Source: Combretum micranthum
Taxonomy: Eukaryota; Streptophyta; Magnoliopsida; Myrtales; Combretaceae
Assembly (NCBI GenBank): GCA_024138025.1
Contig: JAMXBD010002850.1
Location: 93,821-157,820, forward strand
Reading direction: 5' to 3'
DNA: 64,000 nucleotides
Numbering within the stretch: position 1 is the first letter of the stretch; every line of letters starts with the position of its first letter. Positions 24,256-35,588 of the stretch are shown here, piece after piece. The notes beneath the pieces were generated by a model. The model saw only the letters and a program-made list of their open reading frames with translations. It was not told the DNA's origin and made no database searches. Made by a program: the position numbers and the translations under genes.

Positions 24256-25910
24256 ATGGCACCTCCATGCAAGAGAATTGGATATGAAGCAAACCCACCA
24301 AGATCAAGAGAATCATCCTGATGTAGTTAAGGAGACTCACGCTGTAGATGAAATGCTACTACTGTGGCTATACAAGCTCCTACAATTGATAATGTACTCA
24401 TGATACGCACAATGCAGGAAAATACTAAAGCTATGAATCAATTTTGAATGCTTTTAAGCAATTTCTACCTGGTATGGTAGAAGCTGTTACTGTATCGGGA
24501 AATTTACTTCCCAGGATAACTTTCCCTGTACCAAGTGTGCAAGTGGCTGGTACCGTGCTAGCTACTATTGTCTTAGAGGGTGTTCGCCATGAGACCCTAC
24601 ATGATGCTCAACCTGAGCAAACTATTATTCTTGTTATTGAAAATGAAGGAGGACATCGGCAAGAGCTACTAGAGCCTTTGTTGCCTCAAACTCCAGAGAT
24701 CTCATGCTTGCTATTGGAGAAGGGGTAAGGTCCATCTCGGAGGTTCCTCTTCCTCTGGATGCAATGTCCAACCACTTACGACTGGCATAGTTGCGCCTCA
24801 TAGCATTACTCTAACTCCTCAAGTGGGAGTTAATATGTCATCTGCTTCCGCTTCATATGTGACGAATGAAGACCTTGAAAAGTACTTGAGACAAGTGCGA
24901 GCTGCATTTGCTACTAGTTTCATCAATCTGACGCTTCCATACCCATAAAGGATTGTAGAAAAAACCCTATCCCAAGGACTGCACTAGTCCAAAGTTTATC
25001 AAATTCAATAGGAAACAAGATAGTGCTAAAGAGCACCTTCTCAAGTTCATTGAGACTCTCGAAGTCTGTGGACTTGATGATGACCTGAAACTCAAGGAAT
25101 TTTCTAAGTCCCTGATAGAAATGGCATATACCTAGTATGTCAATCTCATTCCTAGCTCAATTGATTCATGGGGGACTATGCGTAAGATGTTTCTTGAGAA
25201 ATTTTTTGAAACTCAAGAGCGAGTGACATTGATTGACATGGGGCATATCCAACAATGCCCAAAGGAAGATCTCATGGAGTACATTGAGTGTTTCAGGGAA
25301 TGCTCCTTGGACATCTAGGATACGTGTGACGAAAGTGAACTTGTCAAAATCTACATCTAGGGTATGTTCATAGACTATACTATGCATTTGGAGAATTTAT
25401 CACTTTATTCATTCTCGATTTTGGTGGAGAATGCACGAAGGACAAACAATTCGGTTATCAAACAAAGGGGTGATCCAAATAAGAAGCAACAACCATCAGT
25501 GAGCTTTGCTCAAGGAAGAAGCTTCTAGGGTAGCAAGAAACCCAGAAGAGATGGTGCTCAGGAAGTTCCAACTTTTTCATGTGCCATGAATAAAGTTCAT
25601 GCTGTCCTTAACCTATGGTTGAAGGATGGTTTCCTCAGATTATCAAGGGTTGAGCGGGAACCCCTACACAGATAAAGGAGATGCAAAGTTTTGTAGGTTC
25701 CATAGATGGTAGGACACCAACAAAAGATTATCGGACGCTGAAGAGGATTTTTAATGGACTGAAGTTTTACTAGCAAGTACAGACATTTGCCTCACAATAA
25801 ATATGGACCTTGAGATTGGAAGGCTAGCAATCCGTCCTTGTGTTCCTCGAAAGGATCCCTTAGCTATTGAGAGGGTTGCCCTAACCTTGGTATGAAAGTT
25901 ACCATGAACA
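24256..25910 (+). pseudogene. Degenerate Ty3/gypsy gag
   Basis: The frame opens MAPPCKRIGYEANPPRSRE 23 bases after the primer site and stops after 21 codons. Later pieces in shifting frames are gag-like. 24444-24728 (94 codons) is acidic and proline-rich. From about 24990 the segments PKFIKFNRKQDSAKEHLLKF, SLIEMAYT, SSIDSWGTMRKMFLEKFFET, DLMEYIECFRECSLDI and LENLSLYSF follow the order of the plant retrotransposon gag domain (Y.W....S..SW..M...F...F). A CRFHRW motif near 25690 resembles the modified zinc knuckle of these gags. Several stops and frameshifts rule out function. The sequence ends abruptly at the psbA fragment at 25919. Confidence 0.75.
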
Positions 25911-25918
25911 TAATATAA

Positions 25919-26108
25919 AAGAGGAAGAAACTTATATTATTACAACTGCTCATAGCTATTTTAATCGATTAATCTACCAATATGCTAATTTCAATAATTC
26001 TCATCCTTTACAGTTTTTCTTAGCTGCTTGGCTTGTAGTAGGTATTTGATCTACTGCTTTAGGTATCAACACTATGGCTTTCAACTTAAATGGTTTCAAT
26101 TTCAACCA

Positions 26109-26110
<2 letters not shown>
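25919..26110 (+). pseudogene. psbA: Nuclear insertion of chloroplast psbA (NUPT), fragment of photosystem II D1
   Basis: One frame reads [17 protein letters not shown], then [23 protein letters not shown], a stop, and STALGINTMAFNLNGFNFNQ. This is D1 from about residue 242 to 310 (EEETYNIVAAHGYFGRL to FNFNQ). It is about 64 codons, with one TGG-to-TGA stop and many C-to-T or G-to-A changes such as AGT to AAT at the Ser264 codon. That pattern is expected of a methylated, non-functional nuclear copy. It is not plastid DNA: it sits between a gag pseudogene and an (AT)n tract. Confidence 0.93.
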
Positions 26111-26139
<29 letters not shown>

Positions 26140-26768
26140 TTAAATCCTCATAATCAAAACCTAAAGGTCTCATAGTGAATGCAGATCTTGGTTTCGCACA
26201 GCCAATACAAACCTAACAGACCGTTTACTTAAACATAGAGGGAGAATAGCAAAGTTATGCAAAAATGATATCACCATTAAAAAACTAGAAATTATGTACT
26301 CTGGTGTTTACTTCATCCAAAGTTTTATTATCAACAATACTTATTCTGGCATCTACTTCAATTTATTAATTGTAGTATTAAACTAGGAATAAAATTAAAA
26401 ATGCTATTATGCCCCCAATAAAAAGTTATATAAATGTGCTCATATACCTACATCCATACTTACACACATACACGCACGTATATTATTAATAATAAATGCA
26501 TTATATATATAAACATATCATTTATATATATGATATAAATAACGCACACATATGTAAATATATATTATATAGACTTTGTGTTAAAATATATGTCACACAG
26601 ATACACCATATATAATACATAGATTATATATTTATATTTTTTAGACATTTTTATGTATATAACTTATAACTTATACCTGACTTATATATATAAACTTATA
26701 TGTATATATAACTTATATATATATATATATATATGAGCTCTAGCTTCTATATATATTTTATAACTTTA

Positions 26769-27004
26769 GGTTAATTTTAATAATGGTACCTGAACTTTTG
26801 CAAAAAGTTCAATTAGGTCTCTGAAGTTTGGTTTTAAATAATTTGGTGCTTGAAGCAAGTTTTCACATACATTTTTCCTACTTGAAGTTTGGTTTTGAGC
26901 AATCTGGTATCTGAAAAAATTTGGTACTAAATTGTTCAAAACCAAACTTTAGGTACTTGATTAAACTTTTGTAAAAATTTGTATATCATTTTTTATATTA
27001 TCCC
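26769..27004. mobile_element. MITE, 'GGTTAAT..GGTACCTGAACTTT' family, copy 1
   Basis: The left end GGTTAATTTTAATAATGGTA and the reverse complement of the right end (GGGATAATATAAAAAATGAT) form long imperfect terminal inverted repeats. AAGTTTGG motifs lie inward on both sides. The type is common in eudicots and usually placed with Mutator-like MITEs. Flanking duplications were not resolved. Confidence 0.6.
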
Positions 27005-27166
27005 TATAACTTATAACTTATAAACACAAAATATATAACTTATAACTTATATATAACTCACAACTTATATGTATAACTGATATATTTTATAACCTATATA
27101 TATAACTTATAAAATATATGTATGACATAGAGCTTATATATATAACTTTTAACTTATAAAAGAAAA

Positions 27167-27447
27167 GGGTTAATATCACAAATAGTACCTAATCTTTCGT
27201 AAAATATACAATTGATCATTTTAGTATCTGAAATTTGAAATTAATCAATTTACTACATGAAAGAACTTTTTGTGCACAGCAACAGTACTTCCATCAAGTT
27301 TTTTCATAGTAAATTGATTAATTTCAAAATTTTTTAAATACTAAATTAATCAATTTTAAAGTTTAGGCATTAAATTAATCAATTTTAAAGTTTAGGTGCT
27401 TAATTGCATACGTTACCAAAGTTTAGTTACTATTTATGACATTATCC
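27167..27447. mobile_element. MITE, same family, copy 2
   Basis: The ends GGGTTAATATCACAAATAGT and (reverse complement) GGATAATGTCATAAATAGTA match well over 20 bp. The interior alternates AATTGATTAATTT and AAACTTTAAA motifs in both orientations. No coding. Confidence 0.7.
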
Positions 27448-28248
27448 ATATAAAAAGTAAAACATATATAACTTATATATATATAATAAACTTATGTGTA
27501 GATATAACTCATATATTAACTTATATACTACATCAATACCCTATTTATTTGCCATATATATAACAGATTCAATACATAGCTTATATATTTATAATCTCAA
27601 TACATAGCTATATATAACTTATATACTCACTACTTATGTATATAATTGATATATTATAACTTGTACATATATAACTTATATATGAAATTTATAACTTATA
27701 AACATAAAACACATAAAAACTTATAAGTTACATATACAACTTATAAGTTATAACTTATATTCAATACCCTATTTACTTGTCATTATATAACAAATACAAT
27801 ACATAGCTTATAAATTTATAATCTATAAATTATGTATTTATATCTTTTAGACAGTTATATACATGACTTGTAACATATAGATGTGTTATATGTATATGTT
27901 ATAAATAATCTGCATAATAAAATTTTACATAATTTGTTAAATTATTAACATGAAAATAAATAGAGAATGACATAATTGCATTAAAAAAGGGGCTAAAATA
28001 AGCTATTGCATTATTTTATTATATGGGTATTTTTGTCGATGATTAATTTTATTGAGGTAAAATGATATCATCATTTGAATTTCCATTCACATTGAAGAGG
28101 GAATGGAAAGATTCTTGATAATAAGTATGCCCAGTCCATTTTTGTAAGTGAACAAGGTAATATGTTGATTATTAGGAACAGTTTTTCTATTCCCTTTCCA
28201 TTACCTTAAATAAATGGGTCATAACTCTCACAACCATTATGAGTAATA

Positions 28249-28575
28249 GCGCAAACGAGTCAAGCCAAGTTGGACTTTTGAAGGTTTATACTTGGCTCAT
28301 TTAACAAATCAACGAACTCGAGTTGAGTCAAACTTTTAACGAGTTTAAATATACATGCTTGAGCTCGAATCTATTAAGGATTTGTGAGTTCAAGCTTAGC
28401 TCGCTAGGTTCATTTAGTTCAATGAATTTGAGCTCATTCACCTAAATAATTATATATAATTGTATTTATAATATTACATTAATGTATTAAACAAACTCTT
28501 AAAGAGTATGTTCGTAACCTTAAAAGAAGCTTAAGTTTGGCTAGTTTGGCTCAGTTGTAGCCCAAATTATGAGCC
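28249..28575. mobile_element. hAT-like MITE
   Basis: The left part AACGAGTCAAGCCAAGTTGG and the right part CTAGTTTGGCTCAGTTG are imperfect inverted repeats. The body is full of GAGCTCGAA and AACTCGAGTT motifs. It resembles the patch at 740-1010. Boundaries are approximate. Confidence 0.45.
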
Positions 28576-29527
28576 CTTATCTTCCAAAAACATCTATGTT
28601 TTCAAAAATTTTTAAAAATAGTCCATGTAGTGTAAGTTCCTAAATACTTTTATGAAAAATTGTCTATATGTTCCTAACTTTTTTTGAAAAGTAACTCTTC
28701 TACAGCACACTAAAATATATTTACTCATAAAAAATAATACAATCAATTTGAATTGTAAAATTTCTTTCCAAACTTTTTCTTTTCTAATTTTCAAAAGTAA
28801 CCAAAATTGCATGTACCTACAAATTAATCCCGGTCGTCGAGTTAAGTAAGCCACGGTAGACTCGAGGTAGCCAACTAGCCTAGTTCAGTCATCTTCTCCA
28901 ATCGCGATCCAATCCATATATCAGTTTGAGGTCCTTCCAGTGCGAATTGTTTTTCCGGAGTGTTTTGCTCTAACTTTTTGCAATAAAATATTGATCTTTA
29001 ATTTCTTTTTCACCTTGTTGATTCATTAATCCGGCTTTCACTGAATTCATAAACAACCATTATTATTATTACTAATCTCAAAACCGTTAGCAAGTTTTAG
29101 TTGTTATATCAATATCCTAATAAGATTTTAGATTCTAGATTCTTTTTTGATGTGATAGATATTTTCACATGGATCTGTTTGGATTGTTTGATTTTATTTA
29201 TATATTATTTATATTTGATTTGTATCTATTTCTAATTTGTATATTATCTTCATCTTATATAATTTATATATATATATATATATCTCATTTATTTGATCTT
29301 TCATGATAGATATATTTGAAAATGATAAAAATAAGATGTCAAAATGATTAAGAAAAAAAAATGAAACACATAGACACCATGGATCGGTTCTGAATCTGGA
29401 ACCACCCAAACTATTACCATCGGTTCTCAAATTGGAAATAGTTCTAGTGGATTAGGCCAGCTTGTTTGTCTAAAACCAACAGACCTATCGGGTCCTAAAC
29501 CGAAAACCCGGCTGTCCAACTTGGTTA
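28576..29527. other. Non-genic spacer
   Basis: No recognisable gene. A GGTTCTGAATCTGGAACC-like inverted motif cluster at 29385-29500 may be another worn hAT MITE end. Confidence 0.35.
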
Positions 29528-29528
29528 A

Positions 29529-29663
29529 AAAAAATGTGCTCATTCTACAACTATTCTCTGCGTTCCTTTCCACGTGATCACATTGTTTCATCAATAACAT
29601 CTCAATATTTGCAAGTTGCTTGAGCTTGATCTCCAGTCTCTTCAACCACGACATGGAATACAC
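29529..29663 (-). pseudogene. SWI3C-like (SWI/SNF subunit) gene fragment
   Basis: The minus strand encodes SWLKRLEIKLKQLANIEMLL, then MKQCDHVERNAE and RMSTF. Plant SWI3C proteins have an acidic/basic coiled coil near the C-terminus reading QLKRLELKLKQFAEVET.LM.ECEQVER..(Q)R...ER.RM. SWI3C is a subunit of the SWI/SNF chromatin remodeller that dimerises through such helices. Only about 40 of some 750-800 residues are present, with no SWIRM or SANT domain nearby and a downstream frame that reads into transposon-like sequence. I infer a relic or captured exon. The match is short but patterned along its whole length. Confidence 0.6.
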
Positions 29664-29759
29664 TTTTAGCCGACTCCACCTACACAGTTATGCTATCAAG
29701 ATATGCTATCCTTGCATCCAGGAAATGAATTGACCCTTAAGGAAAAAAAAAAAAAAAAA

Positions 29760-30158
29760 CTAACCAAATTGCAACCACATTCCATCACAAGCATCATCAT
29801 GGGAAAGAGAATATCTGGCTCTTAAGCATAGCAAGGCGTGTGCCACATGGAGTTCAGGAAAACATGAACTAAATACAAGTTGATTTAGAAATGAAATAAG
29901 GTTGACATAATAAATGACATGATTCAGCAAAATTTGAAGGAGGACATTTCTTTTCAGCATGCGCCGCAAATGCATACATATCACCGCGAAAAATTTATTT
30001 TGATAATGTAACAGTGTTGAAATGTTCTGCTCTGATGAATAAAAAATGAATAAACTGATAAATTGTGCATATATTTTGGTTTGGCGAAGTTGTTTTGATA
30101 ATTGGATGAATAAGCATAATGTCAATGGATTATTCTTAACTCCTAAGAACTTTCTCAT
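29760..30158 (-). pseudogene. Unrecognised coding-like fragment (132-codon frame)
   Basis: An open frame on the minus strand. Its last third (about 29760-29880) reads like protein, with PELHVAHALLCLRARYSLSH followed by DDACDGMWLQFG. A different minus frame just upstream (about 29885-29995) reads GDMYAFAAHAEKKCPPSNFA, then ESCHLLCQPYFISK. Two protein-like stretches in different frames suggest a frameshifted or spliced gene relic. I cannot name the family. It may belong with the SWI3C-like piece 100 bp downstream, or the frame may be chance. Confidence 0.3.
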
Positions 30159-30305
30159 TTTCCCAGCATGTTTACAATAAGCAAAATTCGTGTGTTCTTC
30201 TATTTTAATGAGATTAATTGATAGCTAAGGTATATAGGACACTCATGTTAGTAAAATGTAAACAAATGGACCAATTTTATAATGTCAGGCTTGAAGTTTA
30301 CAAAA

Positions 30306-30651
30306 GGGAAAATGTCAATTTAATAACCAAACTTTATATGAAAATTCAATTTGGTACATAAATTTTGAATTGGTTAATTTGGTATCCAATTGAATTTTTC
30401 ATGACTACTTTTATTACTTCAGTAACATAATTTGCTATGTTTCCTAACATGGAAGAGATATTCTATTTATGATAGCCGGCGTTAAAAGAAGTAGTAAAAA
30501 TACAATGATAAACTATTTATTTTATATCAGCAAACAAAGTAAATGGTGTTAAACATGTAGTAAAAAAAGTTACAAAAACGTCTAATTGGGTATTAAATTT
30601 AATACTTCAAAATTTAGATACTATATAGAATTTTGTAAAAAATTCAAGTCC
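30306..30651. mobile_element. MITE, same family, copy 3
   Basis: The left end GGGAAAATGTCAATTTAATA and the right end (reverse complement) GGGACTTGAATTTTTTACAA have the family's layout. AATTCAATTTGGTA and AATTTAGATACTATA lie inward, with a central palindromic part. About 346 bp. Confidence 0.55.
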
Positions 30652-33600
30652 CAAATTTGGTAAGATGTTGGGCTTAGCCCCTATAAGGTAATTTAAAGGC
30701 CCTAGTAGGGCTAATGAATTATGTATTAAAAAGCCCAATGCAATTTTGAGTAAATGAGCATTTAAAATTTTCAATGAAATACTATCCATTAGTGCGCTGC
30801 GCCTAAAACATTTTAGAAAAGAAAATTCAAAAATATATACACATAAATTTCAAGACAAGGCCCATTTAAATTGTTATTATTAGTATTATCAAATAAAGGT
30901 TCAGCTCACTCAATTTAGAGAAATTTAAATTGGACAAGAGAATAAATAGATAAAAAACTGGGTCTAAACTAAATAAGAGGAAATAGAGATAAATGAATAA
31001 TGGCATCATAGCGGCCCAAAAAAAAGAATAATGACATCATAATAGACTTAAAATTAATTAGGATCGAATAGTAAAATTGACAAAAGAAATAAAACAAACT
31101 GTAATCAAGAGAAAAAGGGCCCTATCGGCTTAAGCCAAGGCTGACTCAAACCTCCTACGCCCACGGACGGAACCCATGACAGATCGACTAGAGAATCATC
31201 CGAACGAGCCCACAACCCCAAGCGCGGTTCTCTTGATGAAGTAATAATAATAATAATTTACTCATAGGTCGAACCTGCCCAAGGGCGGTTCAAAACATGA
31301 AGCCCACCGAACCAAACTGAAGCACCAATCCAATGATTCAAGTTTATTTTGCCAGGTAGAATTAAGTTTATTTATCGAATTTACTAAGCCCATAAAGATT
31401 GAATTAAGGTTCGTTTAAGTTTATTTATCCAATTGGACTTAAATTAGTGTTTACGCCCATCCTATAATTTAAAAGTCCAAATATTTATTCTAAGCATGGA
31501 TTTAACTAACGAGTCAATTTTAAAATTTTTAAGCCCATCGTATTTAATTTTTGAGACTGGATAGAGCTTAGTGTTATCAGATCCGTCGTATACAGGAGCA
31601 TTAGTTATTATTGTCATCTTTCTTATAAGTCACCAATTTGCCTAATTTAGTGATTCGTATTGCTAAAAATTTAAAATAAAATGTTGTCAGATTTACATCT
31701 AGTAACACTATGTTATCACACACGTGTCGCACGTTCATCTAATACATTCTTGTTCGGATTTTTCAAATAACTGCATCACCATTAAAACCAAATATGAATT
31801 AAGGCTTATTCAGCAAGACAGGGAGATGGCAACATTCCATTCACCATATGTGTATACATCCAGTTTAGTTTATTTAAATATTAAATGTAATTGTAATGGT
31901 GTGCTCCGCAATGAAGAAATAATTAGTTCACAAAATATCACATTCTCTTTTATTTATTTATTTCTTTCTTACTATTACTTTTTATTATAATAATAACCCT
32001 TTTATTCTTATTTTTATTATATTTTTTTTCTATTAAATGAACCTTCTAAAAATTCAATATAGTTCTAGCTTAGCATACTACATAAGAATTATATATGCAT
32101 CACGGAATATATATATATATATATATGTATGTATATACTAATCTAAATTATGCGCACGTCTTCGATTTAACCAATCGCAATTCAATTCCTAGACGCGTAT
32201 GTTCATATATTCGCGGCACCGATACTCAATAATTTATCAATCCGGACATCAACTTTCATTTTAGTTCATATATAAACATATATATGTATTAATTTTAGTT
32301 CATTGTAATATATATTTAGTAATATATCGGACGCGTAGTACGTACATGAAATTTCATCAAATCACACTACACATTCAGATATTATTTGACAACTAAAAAA
32401 AATCAAACCGGCATATTATATTGATTAATGAAATAGCAATTGGACCGACGGACCAAACAACATTGAGGAAAGAATCTCATCAAAGCAATCGTTAAGGAGC
32501 ATTAACTTAATTGTTTTTATATTCAATTAATTATTTCTTGGGTTTAACCAAATTCGTATACATACAGCCAATATCTATTCGTCAAATCGGCTTCGTGCGT
32601 TTTGATACTAGCATCGTTAATTTAATCATCATCGTTACCCATAAAATTCATCCTCATGCATATACAAGTTGTTATTATTATTATTATTATACTAAAAACG
32701 CATTTTTCGTAAAATAATAAAAAGAATAAATCAATTTCAATGCCATATACACCTTTTAGAGAGAACCGGTACAAAATTTCTTCATATTCATCACATTATG
32801 TAAATTCAAAAATCATATCCACTAATACACATATATTACTTTGGCACTTATATATTCAATATATAATTTATATATATAAAAAAATATAATTTAGTATCTA
32901 GATTGTCGGTTTTTCATCTGTATCAAATCAATATCTGTAATTTATCTGTATCAGTTCTATTTGGTCAATTTATGAGTAAAATTGTTGGTTTTTCATCGGT
33001 ATCAATAGTTTTAACAAACATCTGTTCGAAAGAAATAGAAAAATGATACTAAAATGATCCATAAATAATAAAACTAATAGGCCCTAATCATCAATTTGGC
33101 ACTAGTCATACAATCACAAACAATTAAATTAACAACTAATTCGTATTAGAAGAAATTAATGAACTCCCTTAATGAAATTTTGATGAAACTTCAAATACTT
33201 AAGCCCTAATTCCACTTCAGTTAGTACATCATAATTCAAAAGAAAAAATAGATTAAATAAGAGTTCTACCGGGCATAAGAATGAGATAATGTTGTAGGAT
33301 TGAGTTATAATGGTGATTGAAAAAGGAATGGGTTTGTTGAGTTTTTGGGAGTTCAAAGTGAAAGTGAAAGTGAGAGTGTGTAATTTCCTACTGATTTTAG
33401 ATGTGTCTAAATATGTAGGGTTAGGGGAGTTTTTGGCTAAAGTGAAAGATGACATGGATATGATTAATTAGATATCGGAATAGATTTTAGAAAATTATGA
33501 GATGTAATTCAATTACATTAACTTAGTTATCTATACTATATAGTTCACTAAGACTATTTAGTTAAATCATCTAAATTCAATTACAAATCTAATATCAAAA

Positions 33601-33688
33601 TCTCTCATATTTTCACTAATTAACAGACACATTAATACTTAAACTTGACATTCATTAGGAATGTTTCACTAACATATCTAGACAAGGG
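30652..33688. other. 3-kb non-genic region
   Basis: AT-rich and low in complexity. A slightly GC-richer stretch at 31110-31330 (GGGCCC, CCCACGGACGGAACCC, GCGCGGTTC, GGGCGGTTC) may be a worn retroelement LTR. The 99-codon minus frame at 33156-33455 is low-complexity and unsupported. A (TTA)n tract lies at about 32671-32691. Confidence 0.4.
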
Positions 33689-34544
33689 GAAAATGTGAGC
33701 TCCGAAAAATTTCCGATTTCTGATTTCTTAAATTGTTTTGATAATTTTAATTATTATTTATTTTTTATTTTATTTTATTTATCAAATTAAGTATAAACTT
33801 CTTCATAAATTAATTTTTCTTTATTCAATTATGAATCTACTCTAAACAGTATTAATTAAAGATTTTATTTATAAATTCCTTGTCCGAATGTTGTCTGAAT
33901 ATTTGATCTTATACGATAATAATATTATTCGATTTACTATTAAAAATTTAGACCGTGCTATTTTGTTTAAATGGGATATTCCTTATTTTTGGATTAAAAT
34001 TTTCCGAGACGATTAGTCAACAAGAAATTTAAGAAGATCCATGTTGCAATTATTTTATTACATATATATATTTATATAAGATAATTGCGAAGGATAAGTC
34101 TGACAGTTGGGTTTGTTGACCACAAGCTCCCTTTGACTTTGGATTTATATATATATATATACTTAAGCTGCGGTTTCCTTCTCCTCCTTTTCTTTCTTTT
34201 TCTTTCGTTTTGGATTTCCTCTGTTTCTTTCCTTTCTTTGTTTCATTTTCTTTTCTTTTCTTTTGATCTTCTTTCTTCTTCCGTAGGAGCAGTGGTCCGA
34301 AGAAAGGTGAGCTCCTCTGTTTCTTCTTCTTCTTCTTTTTTTCTTCTTCTTCTTCCTCTGTTTCTTCTTCCTCCTCTGTTTTTCTTCTTCTTCTTCCTCG
34401 TCGCACCATCCCAGCACACCACCGCACTGCCCCAGCACCCCACAGCACCCCACCGCACCACATCAGTCGCCCAGCATCACCCAAAACACACACACCCGCA
34501 CCACCGCTCTCTGACAGAGCCCCTGCTCTGTCTTCGCTGGGCAA

Positions 34545-34715
34545 CGCTTAGCGAGCGCGCATGGAGCGCTCAGCGAGCGCTCATGGAGGGCTCGAGCTAT
34601 CGCTCGAGCAGCGCTCCAGCGCTCAGCGAGCGCTCAAGGAGCGCTGAAAGAGCGCCCAGCGAGCGCTCAGCAGCGCTCGAGCAGGCGCTCCAGATGAGCG
34701 CTCGAGCGGCAGCGG
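34545..34715. repeat. GC-rich, self-complementary AGCGAGCGCTC array in LTR-B
   Basis: About 170 bp of overlapping GAGCGCTC, GCTCAGCGAGC and CTCGAGC units, dense in CpG and palindromic, in an otherwise AT-rich LTR. It sits about 870-1040 bp before the mini-exon donor. Other LTRs have GC-rich patches of unrelated sequence at a similar place. The 242-codon frame spanning it (34085-34813) is a product of base composition. Confidence 0.8.
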
Positions 34716-35101
34716 CCACGCTGCCTCTCCTTCCCAAAGCAGCTCTGCTGCTTCTTATGGAGATATATATATATATATATATGTATATGTATATAATATA
34801 TATATATGATTAGTATATATGTATATATGTGTTTGATATATATATATATATACGATAGGTATATGTATATATGTATATATTATATACTTAAATAATTTGT
34901 CTATGTATATATGTATATGTATAAGCCCTTATATGCTATATATTTATATATTCATACTTATATATACTATAGGATATATTTATTTCTTGTTATATATATA
35001 TAATTTATGCTTTATATATATAAGAATTAAATTATTAATATAATATAAGTATGTTAATCTATTTGTTTTAATATGCTTATATATACATAGACTTAAATAT
35101 G

Positions 35102-35102
<1 letters not shown>

Positions 35103-35145
<43 letters not shown>

Positions 35146-35166
35146 GTTATTATTATTATTATTATT
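35103..35166. repeat. (TTA)n microsatellite
   Basis: About 21 nearly perfect TTA units with one G interruption, inside LTR-B. Confidence 0.95.
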
Positions 35167-35525
35167 CGTGTTTATTAAATTATTTCTTTAACCTTTCAAT
35201 ACATACTTATATATATATATATATCTATATGTTTAATTACTTAGGTTACTTGATCAAAATTTTCTTTATCCTTAATAATGATATTTTTATTTATTTAGAT
35301 ACTATTATTATTTTGCGTATATTTCATATAGCTCAAAAATAATTAGTAAACTACGTTTGTACGTATAATCTACGTTAAATCGATTTATATTAGCTATATA
35401 AGGTTTTAGTAATAGATTCTAGAATATAGGAAGTCTGTAGTAGAGATATATATATATATATATATTTATATATTAGATGTTTTAGTCAATTCTTATAGTA
35501 TATTTCCATCTTTACTTATATTCAG

Positions 35526-35588
35526 GTGATTCTGACTCTGAGCTTGATCTGCCTGTTGACTATTACGACTGACAAGAAATATGGACAG
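35526..35588 (+). other. Mini-exon-like block of LTR-B
   Basis: Sixty-three bases between an acceptor (CTTATATTCAG) and a donor (ACAG|GTGAGTATA at 35589). It contains GTTGACTATTACGACTGA. The following intron-like stretch (734 bp) ends at CTCCCTTACAG (AG at 36321-36322), leaving a 439-bp tail. Confidence 0.55.

Larger units (their letters stand above)
26111..28248. repeat. AT-rich region of repeated AACTTATATATA motifs, with two MITEs
   Basis: About 2.1 kb is dominated by variants of AACTTATA(TATA)n and TTATAACTTATA, resembling a diffuse AT-rich minisatellite. No coding sequence. Two related MITEs (26769-27004 and 27167-27447) lie inside. Confidence 0.7.

Noticed and set aside
25919..26110. 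psbA as evidence that the window is plastid DNA
   Set aside because: The fragment is short and carries a stop and many transitions. All flanking DNA is nuclear transposon sequence.
33156..33455. 99-codon minus frame next to LTR-B
   Set aside because: Composition is T/S/I/F-rich, with no motif, no good start context and no conserved neighbour.
34085..34813. 242-codon plus frame and overlapping 164-, 96- and 72-codon minus frames in LTR-B
   Set aside because: They span a CT-rich tract and the AGCGAGCGCTC array. The translations are low-complexity (poly-L/F/S, poly-E/K) and open on both strands because of base composition.
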